NCBI RefSeq assembly: GCF_025602895.1
Contig: NW_026516342.1
Coordinates: 39,102-103,101, forward strand
Length of the DNA: 64,000 nt
Source: Polychytrium aggregatum
Lineage: Eukaryota > Chytridiomycota > Chytridiomycetes > Polychytriales
Direction: 5' to 3'
Below, piece after piece: positions 26,195-38,900 of this stretch (positions are counted from its first letter, which is position 1; every line of letters starts with the position of its first letter). The position numbers and the translations under genes were made by a program. The notes below the pieces were generated by a model. That model worked only from the letters and a program-made list of their open reading frames with translations. It made no database searches and had not been told where the DNA came from.

Positions 26195-28862
26195 ATGAGT
26201 GTGTACACAAAGGACGATGTCGTCTCCAAGCTGAGAGGGCTTGTCGACTCGCAAGAAAGTATCTCACTGCTCTCACAATGTCTGTACCATGAGCGGCAGC
26301 GGAATATCGATGCAGCAGTCTGTGCGATTCCCCTCATGCTGACGCCCATCTCGGTCTACTCGGCCGCCGAACTCGTGATCTTGATAGGGATAATCTATCA
26401 CCGAAAACGTGCAGCCGAATCAGTCGACACTTGGTTTGAGGAGCTCCGGAAGTGTGAGTAAACCATCCGATGTCCCGCCTAGCTCGGTTCGGATCCAATG
26501 CAGCATGGGCGGTGTCTCCAGTGGCCCGGCCTGGCGAGTCTGTCGTCATCGACAACACGCCTCTTACCATCCAGATTCGCCTTTTCGACGATGGGCACGG
26601 ACCTGGCATGTCGCTGTTGCAATCCACCATCGAAACACACAACGATGCAACCACACAACCATGCCGATGCTAAATCAACCCTATCCATCTATTTCGATAA
26701 TCGTGCGATATCCCAGGCACCAGCTCCAAAAAGCTGACCATGCTATATCTCTGCAACGATATCGTCCAAAACAGCAAGCGCAGAGGCGAGGAGTTCGTGC
26801 GGCTCTTTGGGAATGTATTGCCAGCTGCCATCTCGCACATCTACAGGTAAGGGCGATCTCGGATCCCCAATGATCTCGAGGCGGATCCTGTGCGTCTGAG
26901 TTTAGGTTCTCTGACCGCCTCCCGAAGCGACGCCGGTCTTGTTTGAGTTGATGCGCATATTTCCTGTGAGCCTCGATACAACTTTGGACGACCAGAATGA
27001 GGCTTGGAGCGCATTGCTTAGGCGATTCGCGGCGTCCAACACCATCGGCGGACTGAGCCGGGCATCTTGACGGCCAAGCTGTTATCTAAGCAACCAATAT
27101 CCTCCGCCAAACTTCAAGGCATGGGACCGTTGCCATCCAAAACAAGACTCTCCGGGTTCTTGGAATCTGGGAGGAGCGCCATATCTATCCGTCTTCGTTT
27201 ATACAAGAAATAAAGGCTTCTCTGGGTACATCATCATCGGCTTGGCTTTGTTATGCTTGGGTATTCGCCTGATGGAGCGCCGCTACTTTCAGTTTTGCAA
27301 GTCTGTTGTTGATCTCGTCGCGGCTTCTGATTTTTCGCAATTGTGAGCATCTGCCGTTCACGTCGCACAGCGACACCCTCGGTTTCTCTCTCGACCTTAT
27401 TCATTGATTGTTTTACCTGCACTTCCCAACCCGAGAGCGGCATTATAGTGATTTTACCATCTCGGGACAGTTTGCGGTGGCTTTCGCCTGGCGGTATCTA
27501 TATGGATCACTAATCTCTACTTTGACCGCTCAGGGATTGCTCAAGGGTCATCCACGCCAAGCCGAAGGGCGTTGCCAACGGCAGTCAAAGCCGATTCTGA
27601 AGAAGTATGTCCCTCATGGCTATGGATTATAGATCTGGCCTGCTTGGAAATGCCTGTGAAGAGTGTCGAATGTCGGCGAGACACTTGACCATCATTCTAT
27701 CTTATCAGACCCACCCGCACACTCACTTACTCACCAACAATTCGCAGCTCAAGGATGTAGCGAATGCCCTCGCACTTGCCAAGCAGGCCGAGAAAAGAAA
27801 GGACGAAGTTCTCGCGAACACTCCGAAGGAGCTCCTGGATCCTGGAGAGGGCATCATAGTTCAAATTGACGGTATGCTTGCCTGACTGTTTCGTCTCGGC
27901 TAGACTCATATTCCCCTGGTGCCCCGATGCCGAGCAATATTGCACACGTGGCGCCTAATGTATCTCTGTATTTGGTGCGCATTCGCAATCGATGCTGCCG
28001 CGGACATGAACCGACTCGGAATATGCCTTGCCTCCGAATGGAATCGGTGGACCATGCAGACCCAACCAAGCAAACAGAGTGCCAGACGCTCTTTTCTGAG
28101 ATCAACAAGCGGCTTTCTGAAGAAATTGATGCCAAGCAGCGGCTCGTGGGTTGCCTCCATTCACTCGCCAAGCACTTTGAACTCCAACTCGGTGGACTCG
28201 AGAATATGCGATCGGTATGAACAGATCCTTGCATGGACCAGGCTCGGTCTCTGCCGATGTTGCCTACTATTGGCACTGCTCAGTCCGACCGGGAGATGGA
28301 AGTTTTCGTTGTTGAGCCCGACTGATTCCCACGCTCTTGGATACACGATCTCGGATTCCTCAGGAATATCAGGGGAGAGCCGACGCGCTTCTCTCTGCAG
28401 CAGCGGGCCCCGTTCTGTTAGAAGGCTATTCTGAATCCAGCCCACCGTTCGACCAAATCCAAGCCACCATGGCTCTGTCCTCGCTGTTACAAAGCGTCAA
28501 GGAGACGACAACTGCATCCGTACCCTCGGAAATGTGGTCGACACCGCCGGCAGGCGGGCTTCTCGCTGACCCTGGAATGCCGCAAGGCTTTCTTTCGCTC
28601 TCGCATCCGGACGAACAGTCGGATATTTCGGCACTGGTCGACACAGGTGCCCTCGCCGCGCTTACCCATGTAAGAGCGCCAAGGGCGTTACAATTAACTG
28701 CATTTGAGACCGCCGCAGCCACCAGTCGAGCTCGGGCGGCTGCCGATTGCGACCCGCCCGCGGCCCATCTTCCCTTCTGACTCGCGAATATCCTTAATCC
28801 TCCAGGACGACTCTGCGGGTCTTTGTGAGTCTGAATGGATTTTTCCAAACCCAGGTCTGTGA
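26195..28862 (+). CDS. CID-domain protein of the Rtt103/RPRD1 type
   Basis: Proteins of this type bind the phosphorylated C-terminal tail of RNA polymerase II and act in termination or CTD dephosphorylation. Exon 1 gives MSVYTKDDVVSKLRGLVDSQ and HERQRNIDAA. A short exon near 26408-26452 encodes VDTWFEELRK. The next (about 26721-26848) gives SSKKLTMLYLCNDIVQNSKR and the VLPAAISHIYR helix. After a long intron an exon from about 27117 gives KTLRVLGIWEERHIYPSSF, completing the eight-helix CID at the family spacing. Later exons (about 27750-27870 and 28080-28215) encode a coiled coil (LKDVANALALAKQAEKRKDE, EINKRLSEEIDAKQRL), as in RPRD1. The last large exon (about 28364-28670) is Ser/Pro-rich. The end is either TGA at 28780 by read-through, or TGA at 28862 after splicing at CAT|GTAAGA. 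The exon 1/2 junction is not uniquely resolved. Confidence 0.82.
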
Positions 28863-28970
28863 TCACAGCTACCCATATCTTGACTACTCAGGGTCCGAGG
28901 CAAGGCGAAGCAAAGCAAGGCAAATCTGAGCCAAGACCGGTGAACCCCAGATAATGCCATTCTGGGTGCT

Positions 28971-30702
28971 TCACCCACGGACCTTCTTCTTCTTGTACCG
29001 CTCTCTGCAGTCGTTGCAGTACCATACTCCCTTGGGCGGTTCATCGAGCCCAACGCAGTCCAGATGGAACCATTCGTTGGGACAGTCCTACGCCGTATCG
29101 GTTGGTGTCAGAGCGGGCAAGGGCAAGGGCGCTTCTACCGATTCCCGGCTGGCCAACTCTCGTCGACCAGCCAGTTCCAGTCTTTGATGCTGCCTACCTC
29201 GGCATCGCAGCCAATCATTTCTCCATAGGATACTCCTCTGCAGTAGCAATATAGTGGCTCTCCCTCGCCCTCCATTGGATGCTCGACCTCATGATCGTCG
29301 ATATTGATTTGGTCCGATTCGCCGCTGTCTCTGAGTAGAACCGCGCCAAAGTATGTTAGCTGTACGGAGATGCTTCATTGCGCGCGGAGTCGTTGTCCCT
29401 GGTTTTCATACATTGGCTCCTCATCGGCCCACATTGGCTCCTCATCGGCCCACATTGGCTCCTCATCAGCCCCGCATCGGCCGAGCACACATACTCTCTT
29501 TTCTTTGGGGTCCTGTCTTTCCGTGGGGCACTCAGCTTGGAAACCTTCCGCTCTAGATACAATCGGTCAGAGAGGTCAGTATCCTTAGTCTGCAGCGCTG
29601 CCTATCATCTGGCAATCGCAAGACGCATACTGTTTGATGAAAGACTGGAAAGGCTTGACGACTTTTCCAAGACTCTATCCTTTCGTTGTGGCTGAGGTGG
29701 GGTCGAGAGGACCGGGGCAGCAGCTTCGGAACTGGGCTCTTGGTTCATCCGACCCATGTCTGTCGCGAGCCGGCTAATGTTTTTGTCGATCTGATCGAGA
29801 CTAGGGCGATGAGTACGATGACCTAGTCCTGTATGACATTTCTCCTACACCCCGCTGGGCCAGCTAATAGAAGAGACTTGGCAACCAAGGAACCATACCA
29901 TTCGCAGCACCTTGTCGATCAACTCGACCTTTTGATCCGAGATCTCGAGCGCGCTCTGATAAAGCGTTTGTATGTCTTGATATCTCCGCAGGGTACTCGA
30001 GCTGTCTCCTATAGCTGCGCGAATCCAGTCGCTGGGTTTGATTTGGCCAGCACCGGGTTGCTCGGTAGTGCTGTTCTCGATCTTGATGGGCGGCTTCCCC
30101 TCTCCAGTGCCATCGAGCTGGCCGCTATTTTGGGCCTTTCCATCTTTCCCACGATCCATTTCGGGCTGGACTGGCTTTTCGGATGCAGCTTCTTTCTCTG
30201 GAGAGGCAGTGGACTTTCCCGCCAAAGATTGGGTGGCGCTTGGCTTCTCTTTCTTGTACTCTTGTTTGATGAATCTCCGGATATCCTGATATCCCGACCG
30301 TATCTCCTGTGCGAGGCCTTGGGAAGAGGGAAAAATGACAAATACCACAAGGCAGAGGCCATGCTCGTGGATGAGTCTATCGGTCCCACTGACTTGCAGC
30401 GACGAGCTGCTCGAGCTTCATCAAGGAGACGAATTCGAACTGCCGCGATCGCCATCGGCTTTTGGATACTGACCATGGAGCTCCTTGTCCTTGGTACCGA
30501 GCTCCACAAATGCCTCCTGAACATCGCTGGGAATGTATTCGATGCCTGAATATCGAGGTTATTGAGGATGGAACGTCAATGTCGGCTCCCAGGCCAACCA
30601 GATACTGGGCCATCTGTGTTACCAGAACCTGGAGATGGCATGGCGCTACCGGCTTTACCGACTTTGGAGGTAGTCTTCGAGATATTCCAGATAATCGGTC
30701 AT
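28971..30702 (-). CDS. ING-family PHD-finger chromatin reader (Yng/ING)
   Basis: ING proteins read histone H3 lysine-4 trimethylation and anchor acetyltransferase or deacetylase complexes. Exon 1 is 30702-30663 and exon 2 is 30545-30474; joined they read [19 protein letters not shown], the ING N-terminal helical motif. A block about 30330-29905 holds a Lys/Glu/Pro-rich linker and [15 protein letters not shown] further exon (about 29800-29690) starts [18 protein letters not shown]. The PHD finger is split: one exon (about 29345-29187) ends with [20 protein letters not shown]. The last (about 29085-28971) gives [37 protein letters not shown] and stop. All zinc ligands (C4HC3) are present, and the Tyr, the GCD motif and the Trp of the H3K4me3 pocket are kept. 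There is no sequence after the finger beyond the basic KKKKVRG. Middle exon borders are approximate. Confidence 0.88.
29411..29473 (+). repeat. 21-bp tandem repeat in an ING intron, three copies
   Basis: CATTGGCTCCTCATCGGCCC plus A, repeated three times with minor change in the third. It lies between the PHD exons and the upstream helix exon. Confidence 0.9.
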
Positions 30703-30824
30703 TTTGCAACATCAACGCGGACGACGGCCTTTGGATGCACACTTGTGCTTGTTGGCTCCAAGATGCGACGAACAAGGAGAATGACCATCGATATTGATTG
30801 GCTTCGGCATATGGCTGGGGTTCT

Positions 30825-30960
30825 CGAAACGGGGCAGTCCAAACGAACGCCTGATTCATCGTCTGTCGTGCTGCAGCAGGCTTATTTCGAAACGGGGCAG
30901 TCCAAACGAACGCCTGATTCATCGTCTGTCGTGCTGCAGCAGGCTTATTTCGAAACGGGG
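30825..30960 (+). repeat. 63-bp direct repeat, two copies plus a 10-bp start of a third
   Basis: Copies at 30825-30887 and 30888-30950 appear identical; a third begins CGAAACGGGG at 30951 and then diverges. It directly precedes the 9-bp array. Confidence 0.95.
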
Positions 30961-30989
30961 CACCTTCACACACAGATGACTTGCGTGAG

Positions 30990-31124
30990 TTGTGTGGGTT
31001 GTGTGGGTTGTGTGGGTTGTGTGGGTTGTGTGGGTTGTGTGGGTTGTGTGGGTTGTGTGGGTTGTGTGGGTTGTGTGGGTTGTGTGGGTTGTGTGGGTTG
31101 TGTGGGTTGTGTGGGTTGTGTGGG
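30990..31124 (+). repeat. 9-bp G-rich minisatellite (TTGTGTGGG), 15 perfect copies
   Basis: Fifteen uninterrupted copies (135 bp) with all G runs on the plus strand, plus a partial unit. Every unit has one GGG run separated by six-base TTGTGT loops, so the plus strand could form G-quadruplexes. The array begins about 290 bp upstream of the ING start codon. Confidence 0.97.
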
Positions 31125-31744
31125 TTGTGTGAACCAGACGGCACCGAACTCCATGAAATCTCCTCGCCGAGGTCCTGCGGCGATATGGCTCTTTGCCCTG
31201 CATCTTCCCCCATCCCAGGTATGTCGTGCTCTGACCTGCAGTGCCTGCATCTGCAGCGGCTCGCTGGTCCCATCGTGCCCACGATTGTTGCTGTGATAGC
31301 GGGCAGTACTCTGGTTTGTTGCGAATCTACACTCTCTCATCTCGTGACTCTGAAGCATTATCGATCACAATACAGAAGCAGGACAGATGCCATAAGTGGA
31401 ATGATTATATTCATGGCTCATGGTGGCGGTTAATGCTGATGCCCAGAATACTTGGACTCGAGTGTCTGCGATATCTAGCTAGTTCAGAGGCACGTTCACA
31501 AACTCAGTTGCCCGGCCAAGTCACGGACATGAAGCGAACTGGCGGGATCGCAAACTATTTATGAATTCTCGACTGCTAGAAGCTTCAGAACTGGGTATGA
31601 TCATTGATTCTGTTCCCCAATCGCCACTGTCAAGATCGAGAGACTAATCGTAGCCACTGCTTTGTTTTTGATTGTATGACTGCCTCTACGATGATGCTTC
31701 GAAACGGCTCAACTGCAAAGGCTTCTCGAGTTCAGAGACAATGA

Positions 31745-34700
31745 CTACAGGACCATAAGGATTGCGATTGACAAAAGAGCCGCAACTGCCGATGCCACCG
31801 CAGGACCGGATCTGGACGCATCAGAGGCAGACAGTCGAGCAAAGACAGCCCAGACCCGTCCGTCGAGAGGTGGACTCTGGTTCCAGCTGTACGTGGCCGT
31901 GTTGGCTGTTGTGTTCAGCATCGAGGTGCCGTTTCCGACGGTCCAATATCCACCATTTATGGAATTGTCAACTTGATAGTAGCTATAACCATCCACAGAA
32001 ATGCCTCCTTTAGTGTTGTGGAAACCCCGACAGCAACCACGCCAAGTAAACATGCCGAGGATCAGATTCGACAAGCCGCACTTACGCCCAAGATACCGAA
32101 GAGGCGCTCCAGCCCTGACTTTGCAGTGCGCTCGGCGTGAAGGTATAAGCAAGTGTGACACTCGTTCCGGTTGATGTGGATGCTGCGATCAGGTATTCGA
32201 CCACTGGATAGTTCCCTGAATCTCCGTATTTGACACTGGGATTGATGGTAACGTTCAGGACGGTGTTTGATGGGCAGCTGTAGGTAACAGAAAGTCCATC
32301 GGTTGCCGATTTGAACACACGCTGCCCCCAGGCGCTCAAATATTGGAGACCGCCGAATGTGAAAGGAATGGTGGTCGTCTGAGGCGACATGTATGCCAAA
32401 AGATATGTCCCGGGCTGAGGTAGCTGTGCGCTCAGGACCGGTGGAGTCGAGCTCTGGAAACTGGCTGGCGTTACATGAAAAACCTTGCCTGTGGCGGTGT
32501 CATAATGTAGGAGACTTATCACCGGCAACGAGCAATTGTTAATCCAGTCATAGCGAATCTGAGGCAATTGAATCGACCAACTCAGGATGGAGCCGGTGCT
32601 GATGCTCAACACGAAGCCGGCGTCAAAATGATCAGCGAATGGGAGGCGATAGAAGCCGGCCGGGTAGACAAACGATGGATCAAGCGTGACTGCCCCCGAG
32701 AGTGTGACATTGGCCTGGGCGCTAGTGGTGATGTTCATCATCGCTGTTTCGACATTCCATGAAGCTGGTGTGTTGGCTTGCACCATGGTCGATCCGCATG
32801 CCCACCGGTGTGGGTTTCCGCTCGCAAATAGCCCAGCCGAGGGGGTGACCAAGGCTCCACTTGAGCCAACAATAACACTGGAGCAGTAAGCCGGGGTCAT
32901 AATAGGCGCAGACTGCGTTGAAGGACCTGATCCGGAGATGCTGATGGGGATGTTGACAGTCAGAGGCACGGTAGGCCCGCTGATGAAGGACGGATACGTA
33001 GCGACGAGGGTGAGGGTTGTTGTGGCAGAATTGGAATACGGATTGTATCGGATTTGGGCGTTATCAATCCAAGACTGGAGCATTGTCCCGTCAAGCGGAG
33101 GAGACAACCACAGCATCGTAGATACACCCCGTGTGGGGATGAATAGGTGCATATGTAAAACAATCCAAAGATCATTAGATGCCATTTTTGGCAGGACATA
33201 GCGATGCTCAACGATAATGTGAATGGCAGGGCATGGAGAGTCGACGATTGGCCAGCAACGAATCGATTCGAAAAACACATGTACGAGAAAGCGTCAGCGG
33301 TCCAGCGATGCTTTAAGGCACAACATAGCACACACCTGGTTCAAGAGGATTGGTCCCGATCCGATCGAGGTCCACACGCCGGGGCTTCCGCATTGGCTAT
33401 CAGGGCAAAACCATTCCAGAGCTCCGTTCGAATAAGCGCCATTCGATGGAAGGAGGGACACAGCGTTGCTCACGTTCCAGATAACATTCCAAGGATCTAG
33501 ACCGTGCGCCTCAGTCAACGTCATCACGGTAGGGCCGATCACTACCGGCGTCAAGGGGGCTGTGGTGAGAGACAGGGATGACTGTGGTGCGATAATTGGC
33601 GTATACTTGAAGGTCACCGCAATGGTGAAAGTGCCGCTCACAGTTCTGGAAAGTGAATCCGTAGCAGTGAACTGAAACGAAGCTGTGGCTGAAGACCCGA
33701 TGGTTGTCAGCAGGGTTGGCGCAAAAGTGATCAATCCCGCGTCGATGTCGGACTGGTAAAACGACGATGTGGCTGTGCCAGACTTCAGAATCGTGCCTCC
33801 AACGACAGTCGAAGGGATATACAGTAATGTCGCTGACTGCACATTTCCCAAGGTTTGAAGCTTGTCGTGAGTTATGGCCACGCTGAGGTAGTCGTCAGTC
33901 GCCAGTGCCACATTTCTATTGATGTACAAACGCGTGACGTCGGGAACGGCTATGATGCTGAACTGCGCCGTTGCTTGATTTCCTGAAGGCGTCACGCACC
34001 GAAGCGACATGGTGTAGTTTCCTGGAGCGACGTTGGCGCCGATTTGGACCGCAGTCGAGTTGATAACCGTAATGAGCCCCCCGGCGCTGCTCTGAGCCGA
34101 AAGAGCGCATGTGGATGGATATGTATAGCATGGTGAAGTTGCGGTGTAGCCGACAGTCAGAATCTGGCTGGTTGAGGCAATGCTGACTCCGAGAACGGCG
34201 GAGCTGAGAGTGATTGTTGGAGGGTTTCCATCAACAAAGGATAACGAGGCGTTGCAAACTGTTGCTTTGCCTGTTGGTTGGTGCATCCGACAGGTCAAAG
34301 TTGGTTAGCGACGACCACTTGCAGTGGCTATGCCGATAACATGGGTTGATATGGCGGGGGGGGGCGTCGTCTCCAATACACTGTCGATATACTATCGAGG
34401 ATCCCACCGATGGTCTGACTCTCAGGACGCCGAGCAACCAGAATATCGAGTCGCAAGGATATCCGATAGCTCGAGGCGGTGATTAAATTCACTTACGTTT
34501 GCCCTGAACAGTAACGCTGACAACTTGCGGGATGTTGATTCTTCCTACGAGAGAAAGCACAGTTCCGGTACCGGGGCTTTGTGAGAGCGAGTCCGTCCCG
34601 GGCCACCAAAACGCCGACGGATAGTCTGTAAACGTGGTTGTGGACGTGAGGGCCGGAACAAGAGCAGAGCAGGTTTGATCCACAGCGACGGGAGCGACCG

Positions 34701-35193
34701 ATCCACAGGTGGTTATGGCAGGTGGAGCCAGTGCCGTGGAGTTGATCGCATAGAGAGTGGTCGTAGAGGCTACGGATGTGCCGCCCGCGGTACAGTTGAT
34801 TACCAAGGTATAGTTCTGGGTAGTGATGTTGGTCAGTGGCTGGATGGAGGTCGAACTAAGGAGCTGTACACCGGTTGTGGGTGAGACTCCGAGCGTACAA
34901 GCGACGCTATTGCCGCCACAAGAGTCGGATGGGTTGTATGGGACAGTCAACGAGGAATATGGAGCGGCGCCGACCCCGGTATCCACCACCAGCAGCTGCG
35001 ATGTGTTCACCCAGACAATGGGTGAGGGAATGCATGCTGGGGACGGCGATGGCGAAGGAGACAAAGAGGCTGATGGGGTCGAAGTGGTTGAGTTTTGACT
35101 TGCGACTTGTGCAGCGAAAACCAAGACTGTGGAGGTGGAGGCTATCAGAGCTCGCGGCAGGAAGTAAGGTGATGGCGCACGATCTCTCAACAT
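31745..35193 (-). CDS. Predicted GPI-anchored cell-surface protein with repeated beta-rich domains
   Basis: Start at 35193 (an upstream in-frame ATG lies at 35244). A signal peptide (FLPRALIASTSTVLVFAAQV) is followed by a Ser/Thr/Pro stalk (SLSPSPSPSPACIPSP). Main coding blocks are about 35193-34500, 34260-33335, 33110-32100 and 32030-31745, separated by introns. The sequence is dominated by Thr, Ser, Val and Asn, with many NxS/T sites and spaced cysteines. Repeated beta-sandwich-like modules include DSLSRTVSGTFTIAVTFKY and DAGLITFAPT, reminiscent of CSPG/cadherin-like extracellular repeats. The chain ends in a hydrophobic tail (SAVAALLSIAILMVL) preceded by small residues and a Ser, with no basic stop, as expected for a GPI signal. 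A wall or adhesion role is inferred. I cannot name a family. Confidence 0.7.
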
Positions 35194-35939
35194 GACCAGA
35201 GAACCCGGGCCATGCATGCAGTCGAGGCAAACTCTGACCCACATCTACACCCGATCCAGCGCGCACATCAAAGCCCCAAGCAGGGCTCCGGACCGATGGT
35301 GTATTTCGTATTCTTTCGCAGACGAGTTCTCCCCATCAGCTTGACCATTATGCGCCCGGCTGGTACTCATGTGCGGTACTTACGCAGCAGTCCGAGCGCT
35401 CGGGCGGCAAATGCCAGGCGCTGCATGTTAGGCACAGGTGTCTCAGAAGAAAATGCGGCTCGGGTCCACTGATGCAACGGGATGCAAAATCACTCGAAGA
35501 AGATGGCTCGTCCTCGCCCAGACTTTGTTTTGTGTCTTATGTGACCAGGTTGGTCGCGGATGATGCAGGTCGCTGCAAGGCATCGATAGGTCATCGGGAC
35601 GCCAGGTCATCGAATCACGAGCACAGTATGATCAGTCCAGTTGATTGGCAGAAGCACGACTGCTGTGTTTCGAGTTGCCTCCGACACTCGTGTCCACACT
35701 CGCCAATTGAGGTGCAAAACTCGAGCGCGGAGCGCTTGCATATCGGATGGGTCGTGGATAGTAGCGAACGCAATTGTATTGATATAAATTGAGAGTCCTG
35801 AGGAGATCGATCAGCGATATGCGGGTGGGCGAGCCACCGTTCTTGAAGGAACGTGCTCAGTCGTCCTACAGCGATGAACTCCTTCAGCATCGAAAGCGAC
35901 TCGAAGCACACATGTGTTCGATTGCATTATCCATCTGAC
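35194..35939. other. Intergenic spacer
   Basis: Promoter side of the surface-protein gene and 3' flank of coronin-7. No gene or repeat seen. Confidence 0.55.
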
Positions 35940-38900
35940 TCAACATACCCATTCGGCATCGTCGACACCCTCCATCTTGTCTTGCTGCAGGACTTCATTC
36001 TCATCGTCATCGATGGCATTGGCTCTCATTTGAGACAGCAGCTGCGATTTCTTCTCATCCTCGGTGAGCTCTTTGGGCTTGGGTCCGCGTCGGATTGGTA
36101 CAGAAGGCTGCACCGCAACTGCCTGAGAGACTGGTAGTCCTCACTGGTTATTTGTCTACGGTCCCAAAACTCGCGAGTCGCACTGCGCGAGGCGCCGAGA
36201 GCGATGCAGGCATTTGCATCCGAAATGGAGCTGCACATGAATCTTACTAGGTGTCATGTGGTTCGGGCGGAGGTCGAGATACTTGGCTTCCTTTTTCTGG
36301 CCTCCAATCCACTCCAGAGCTGTCAGGAGGGGCTCCCAAGTTACCCGGGTTGGAGTGAAGATGTCATCTTGAAAGTACTCTTTCTGAAAGTGACAAGGAG
36401 CAGCATCAGCACCGGACAGCCCGCAACAGCCCGGGACTACAGTAGAGCCCTCAGGCGCAACATACCTTGAGGCGCGGTACAGTAAAGGAGATGGACTCGA
36501 CCCCACTTGAAGTTAGTCGCCATCCGACAGCAATCTCGATCTCAGCCACGTTGCACTGGCGTTTGCTAAGGAAACCAAGACCCTGCTGGACCGCGCTGCC
36601 GTCAAAGCGCGCAATCACTTGGACAGAATCTTGGTCCTTGGAGACCTCGCAGATTTGAATGAAGCTTTCGCCCTAGCAAACACGACCATGGGTTTAGTGT
36701 CAGTAACTCTGTCAATCACATTCGGGGCTAAAAGTCGATGCAAATGCGTGTCTGTACCCGGCCAACGAGGTAGAGGAGCGAAGTATCTTCATCAAAGTGA
36801 GGAATCAGTAATGACGGCGAGATATCCAGCTCGAGGGTATAGATCGGCCCACTGAGTCTGTCGACGTCGTAGATTCGGACTTCTCTGGTGCTTGTCCTGA
36901 TACCGACCGAATCAGAGAGGTGTTATTTCAGTGGCTCTGCGTTCCTCACTGGGCGGAAAGAGAACATTGACCTACCTGCCATATCCCACAGTCACAAACC
37001 GAGTGTTGCCTGCGAGCCATGCCAAGCGACACCCCTTCGTTCCGTCGTGCGAGGGACCCTCCTGTGATCAAACGTGCATGTTGAGCCAACAGAAAGCAAT
37101 CCATGGAGCGGTCGATGGCGAGAGAGGCAGCGATGTTCAGCAGCGCGCGCACCTTGATGAGGGCTCCGGTCAAGGCGTCGTAGATTCGAATGATTTTATC
37201 ACGACAGGCGGCCACAATCCTGTCACCTTCGAGGCTAAAAACAACACCAAGCGGCTGAATTTGACAAGACGCCCGTGTGGTGGTCAGCTCAAGATATATC
37301 CATGATTGCCGCGACTAAGTCCTCAGGAACACACTGTGATAATGTCGGCGGGCATGCAAACAAACACAGTCAAAGAAGGCCTACCAGATCTGGAAGAGGT
37401 ATCTGGGTGGTTGCCTGAAGGGTCTGCATGTTCCATATCTTGATTTTTGGGCCATCCTGCTCAATTGATGCCTTACGATGCGAAAGTGACTGAGGTTGTT
37501 AGCCAGAGTGCCATGTGATTGGATCCACAGGGATACCGGAGCACCAACAAGGACGCTTGGGAGTTGTACGAACCGACAGAAGCACATCTTTGACGATTGG
37601 ATGGAACAAAAGGGCAAGAACTCTATTGCCGTGGGCTGTGGCATCAACGAAACCGGCAGTGAGTTCACTTGTTTTAAATGGTTCTGATACACTCTATGGC
37701 ATACAGAGAAGTGGCCATGCTAGCCAGGAAGGTGCGATTGCTTCCGTCAAAAGACCTACCAGAGAGCACCTGAGTAGGTTCAAGGCTATCGTCGCTCAAG
37801 CCTTTCTCCGGGATCTACGCAGCGAACAGAGCCGTTACTATCTTCCCCGGATATTCGGCTGCCTCGGGCATCTCGAATAATGAGCCACTCGACTCAAGAC
37901 CATCGACGCACCTGCCAAATCCGAATCTTGCCATCGTCGCTGCCTGACACATATGGGGCAGTGACGGCGAGTGAATCAGAGGGGAAACGCATCTAAAAAC
38001 GCCCGTCCAGTAGCGTTGTCTGGGTTGCTTCAAGCTCAGAGCGCATGGGTGCAGCAACTGACACTGCTTGTTGGCCCACGCAGTCCGTGTCGCAATACTC
38101 CGCACGTTTCTGCAATCCACATGTATCTCTCACCAGCAACCAGTTTGTGGCCATCAAAGGGGTCAAACTTGAAGCTCGTAACGTCCGAGCCTGACAGAAA
38201 ATGCCAAATCAAGATGGCGTAAGATGCACTGATAGTCTATGGAGGCACGCGTCGTTGAATTGATGCTCACGGGCTGCATCGTACCAGAGAGTACCGCGGG
38301 GATTTTGGGGTCGAACCTCTTGGGCTGATCGGCCCTGATGACGGCAATCCGACCACCAGGACCAGTGATTGGGAAGGCAATCAATTTGTCGCTAACCTAG
38401 GTATGCACGATAAACGAGGGATTGTAGTGTTTGGTTGAATACGCCAGGTCCGGAAAGCCCTCTACGTCGAAAATGCCGCGCATAACGCACTCGGGACACA
38501 TTAAATATTGACATCCGCACCATTATTGTATCTGCCCGTGCGACCAGGGTCACAGCCTCGACTGAGTCGTCGTCCATACCTCTAAAAAGTTACTTTCAAT
38601 CGGCAGGCTGACGTTGAGCTGTCGAAGATCGGTAAACTTGGGTACGGCCTTGCCCGTCACGAATCTGTAATTGGAGTGCTTTGCGATAATCGGCTTGACC
38701 TCGTGCACCGCCTCAGCGGCGACTGTGCTGCTCGCGACCAAGGGAACGCGGGCCGGGCTTGCACCAGAATCCACGACAGTGATGATGCGTGGCGCCAGAC
38801 TTCCGTTCAAGGAGGCTGACTGGACGGGAACTGTCTTTATAGGAGCGGGTGTGGGGTCCACTTGAGCCCCAGAAGTAAGGCCAAGTGAACCGGTAGCGGT

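Larger units (their letters stand above)
30703..31744. other. Spacer upstream of ING, downstream of the surface-protein gene
   Basis: About 1 kb, without a supported gene, carrying the two tandem arrays listed separately. Long frames across the arrays arise because both unit lengths are multiples of three. Confidence 0.6.

Noticed and set aside
26900-27060. Possible extra exon (ATPVLFELMRIFP) in the CID gene
   Set aside because: Looks coding at first, but joining the flanking exons directly gives exactly the family spacing of the last CID helices, and this piece does not fit the phase.
30990-31124. CRISPR-like array
   Set aside because: Nine-base units without spacers in a eukaryotic spacer; this is a minisatellite.
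30562-31296. Cys/Val/Gly repeat protein on the plus strand across the 9-bp array, and the matching His/Asn/Pro repeat frame on the minus strand
   Set aside because: The repeat unit is a multiple of three, so every frame stays open. The flanks have no coding character and the true ING exons overlap on the minus strand.
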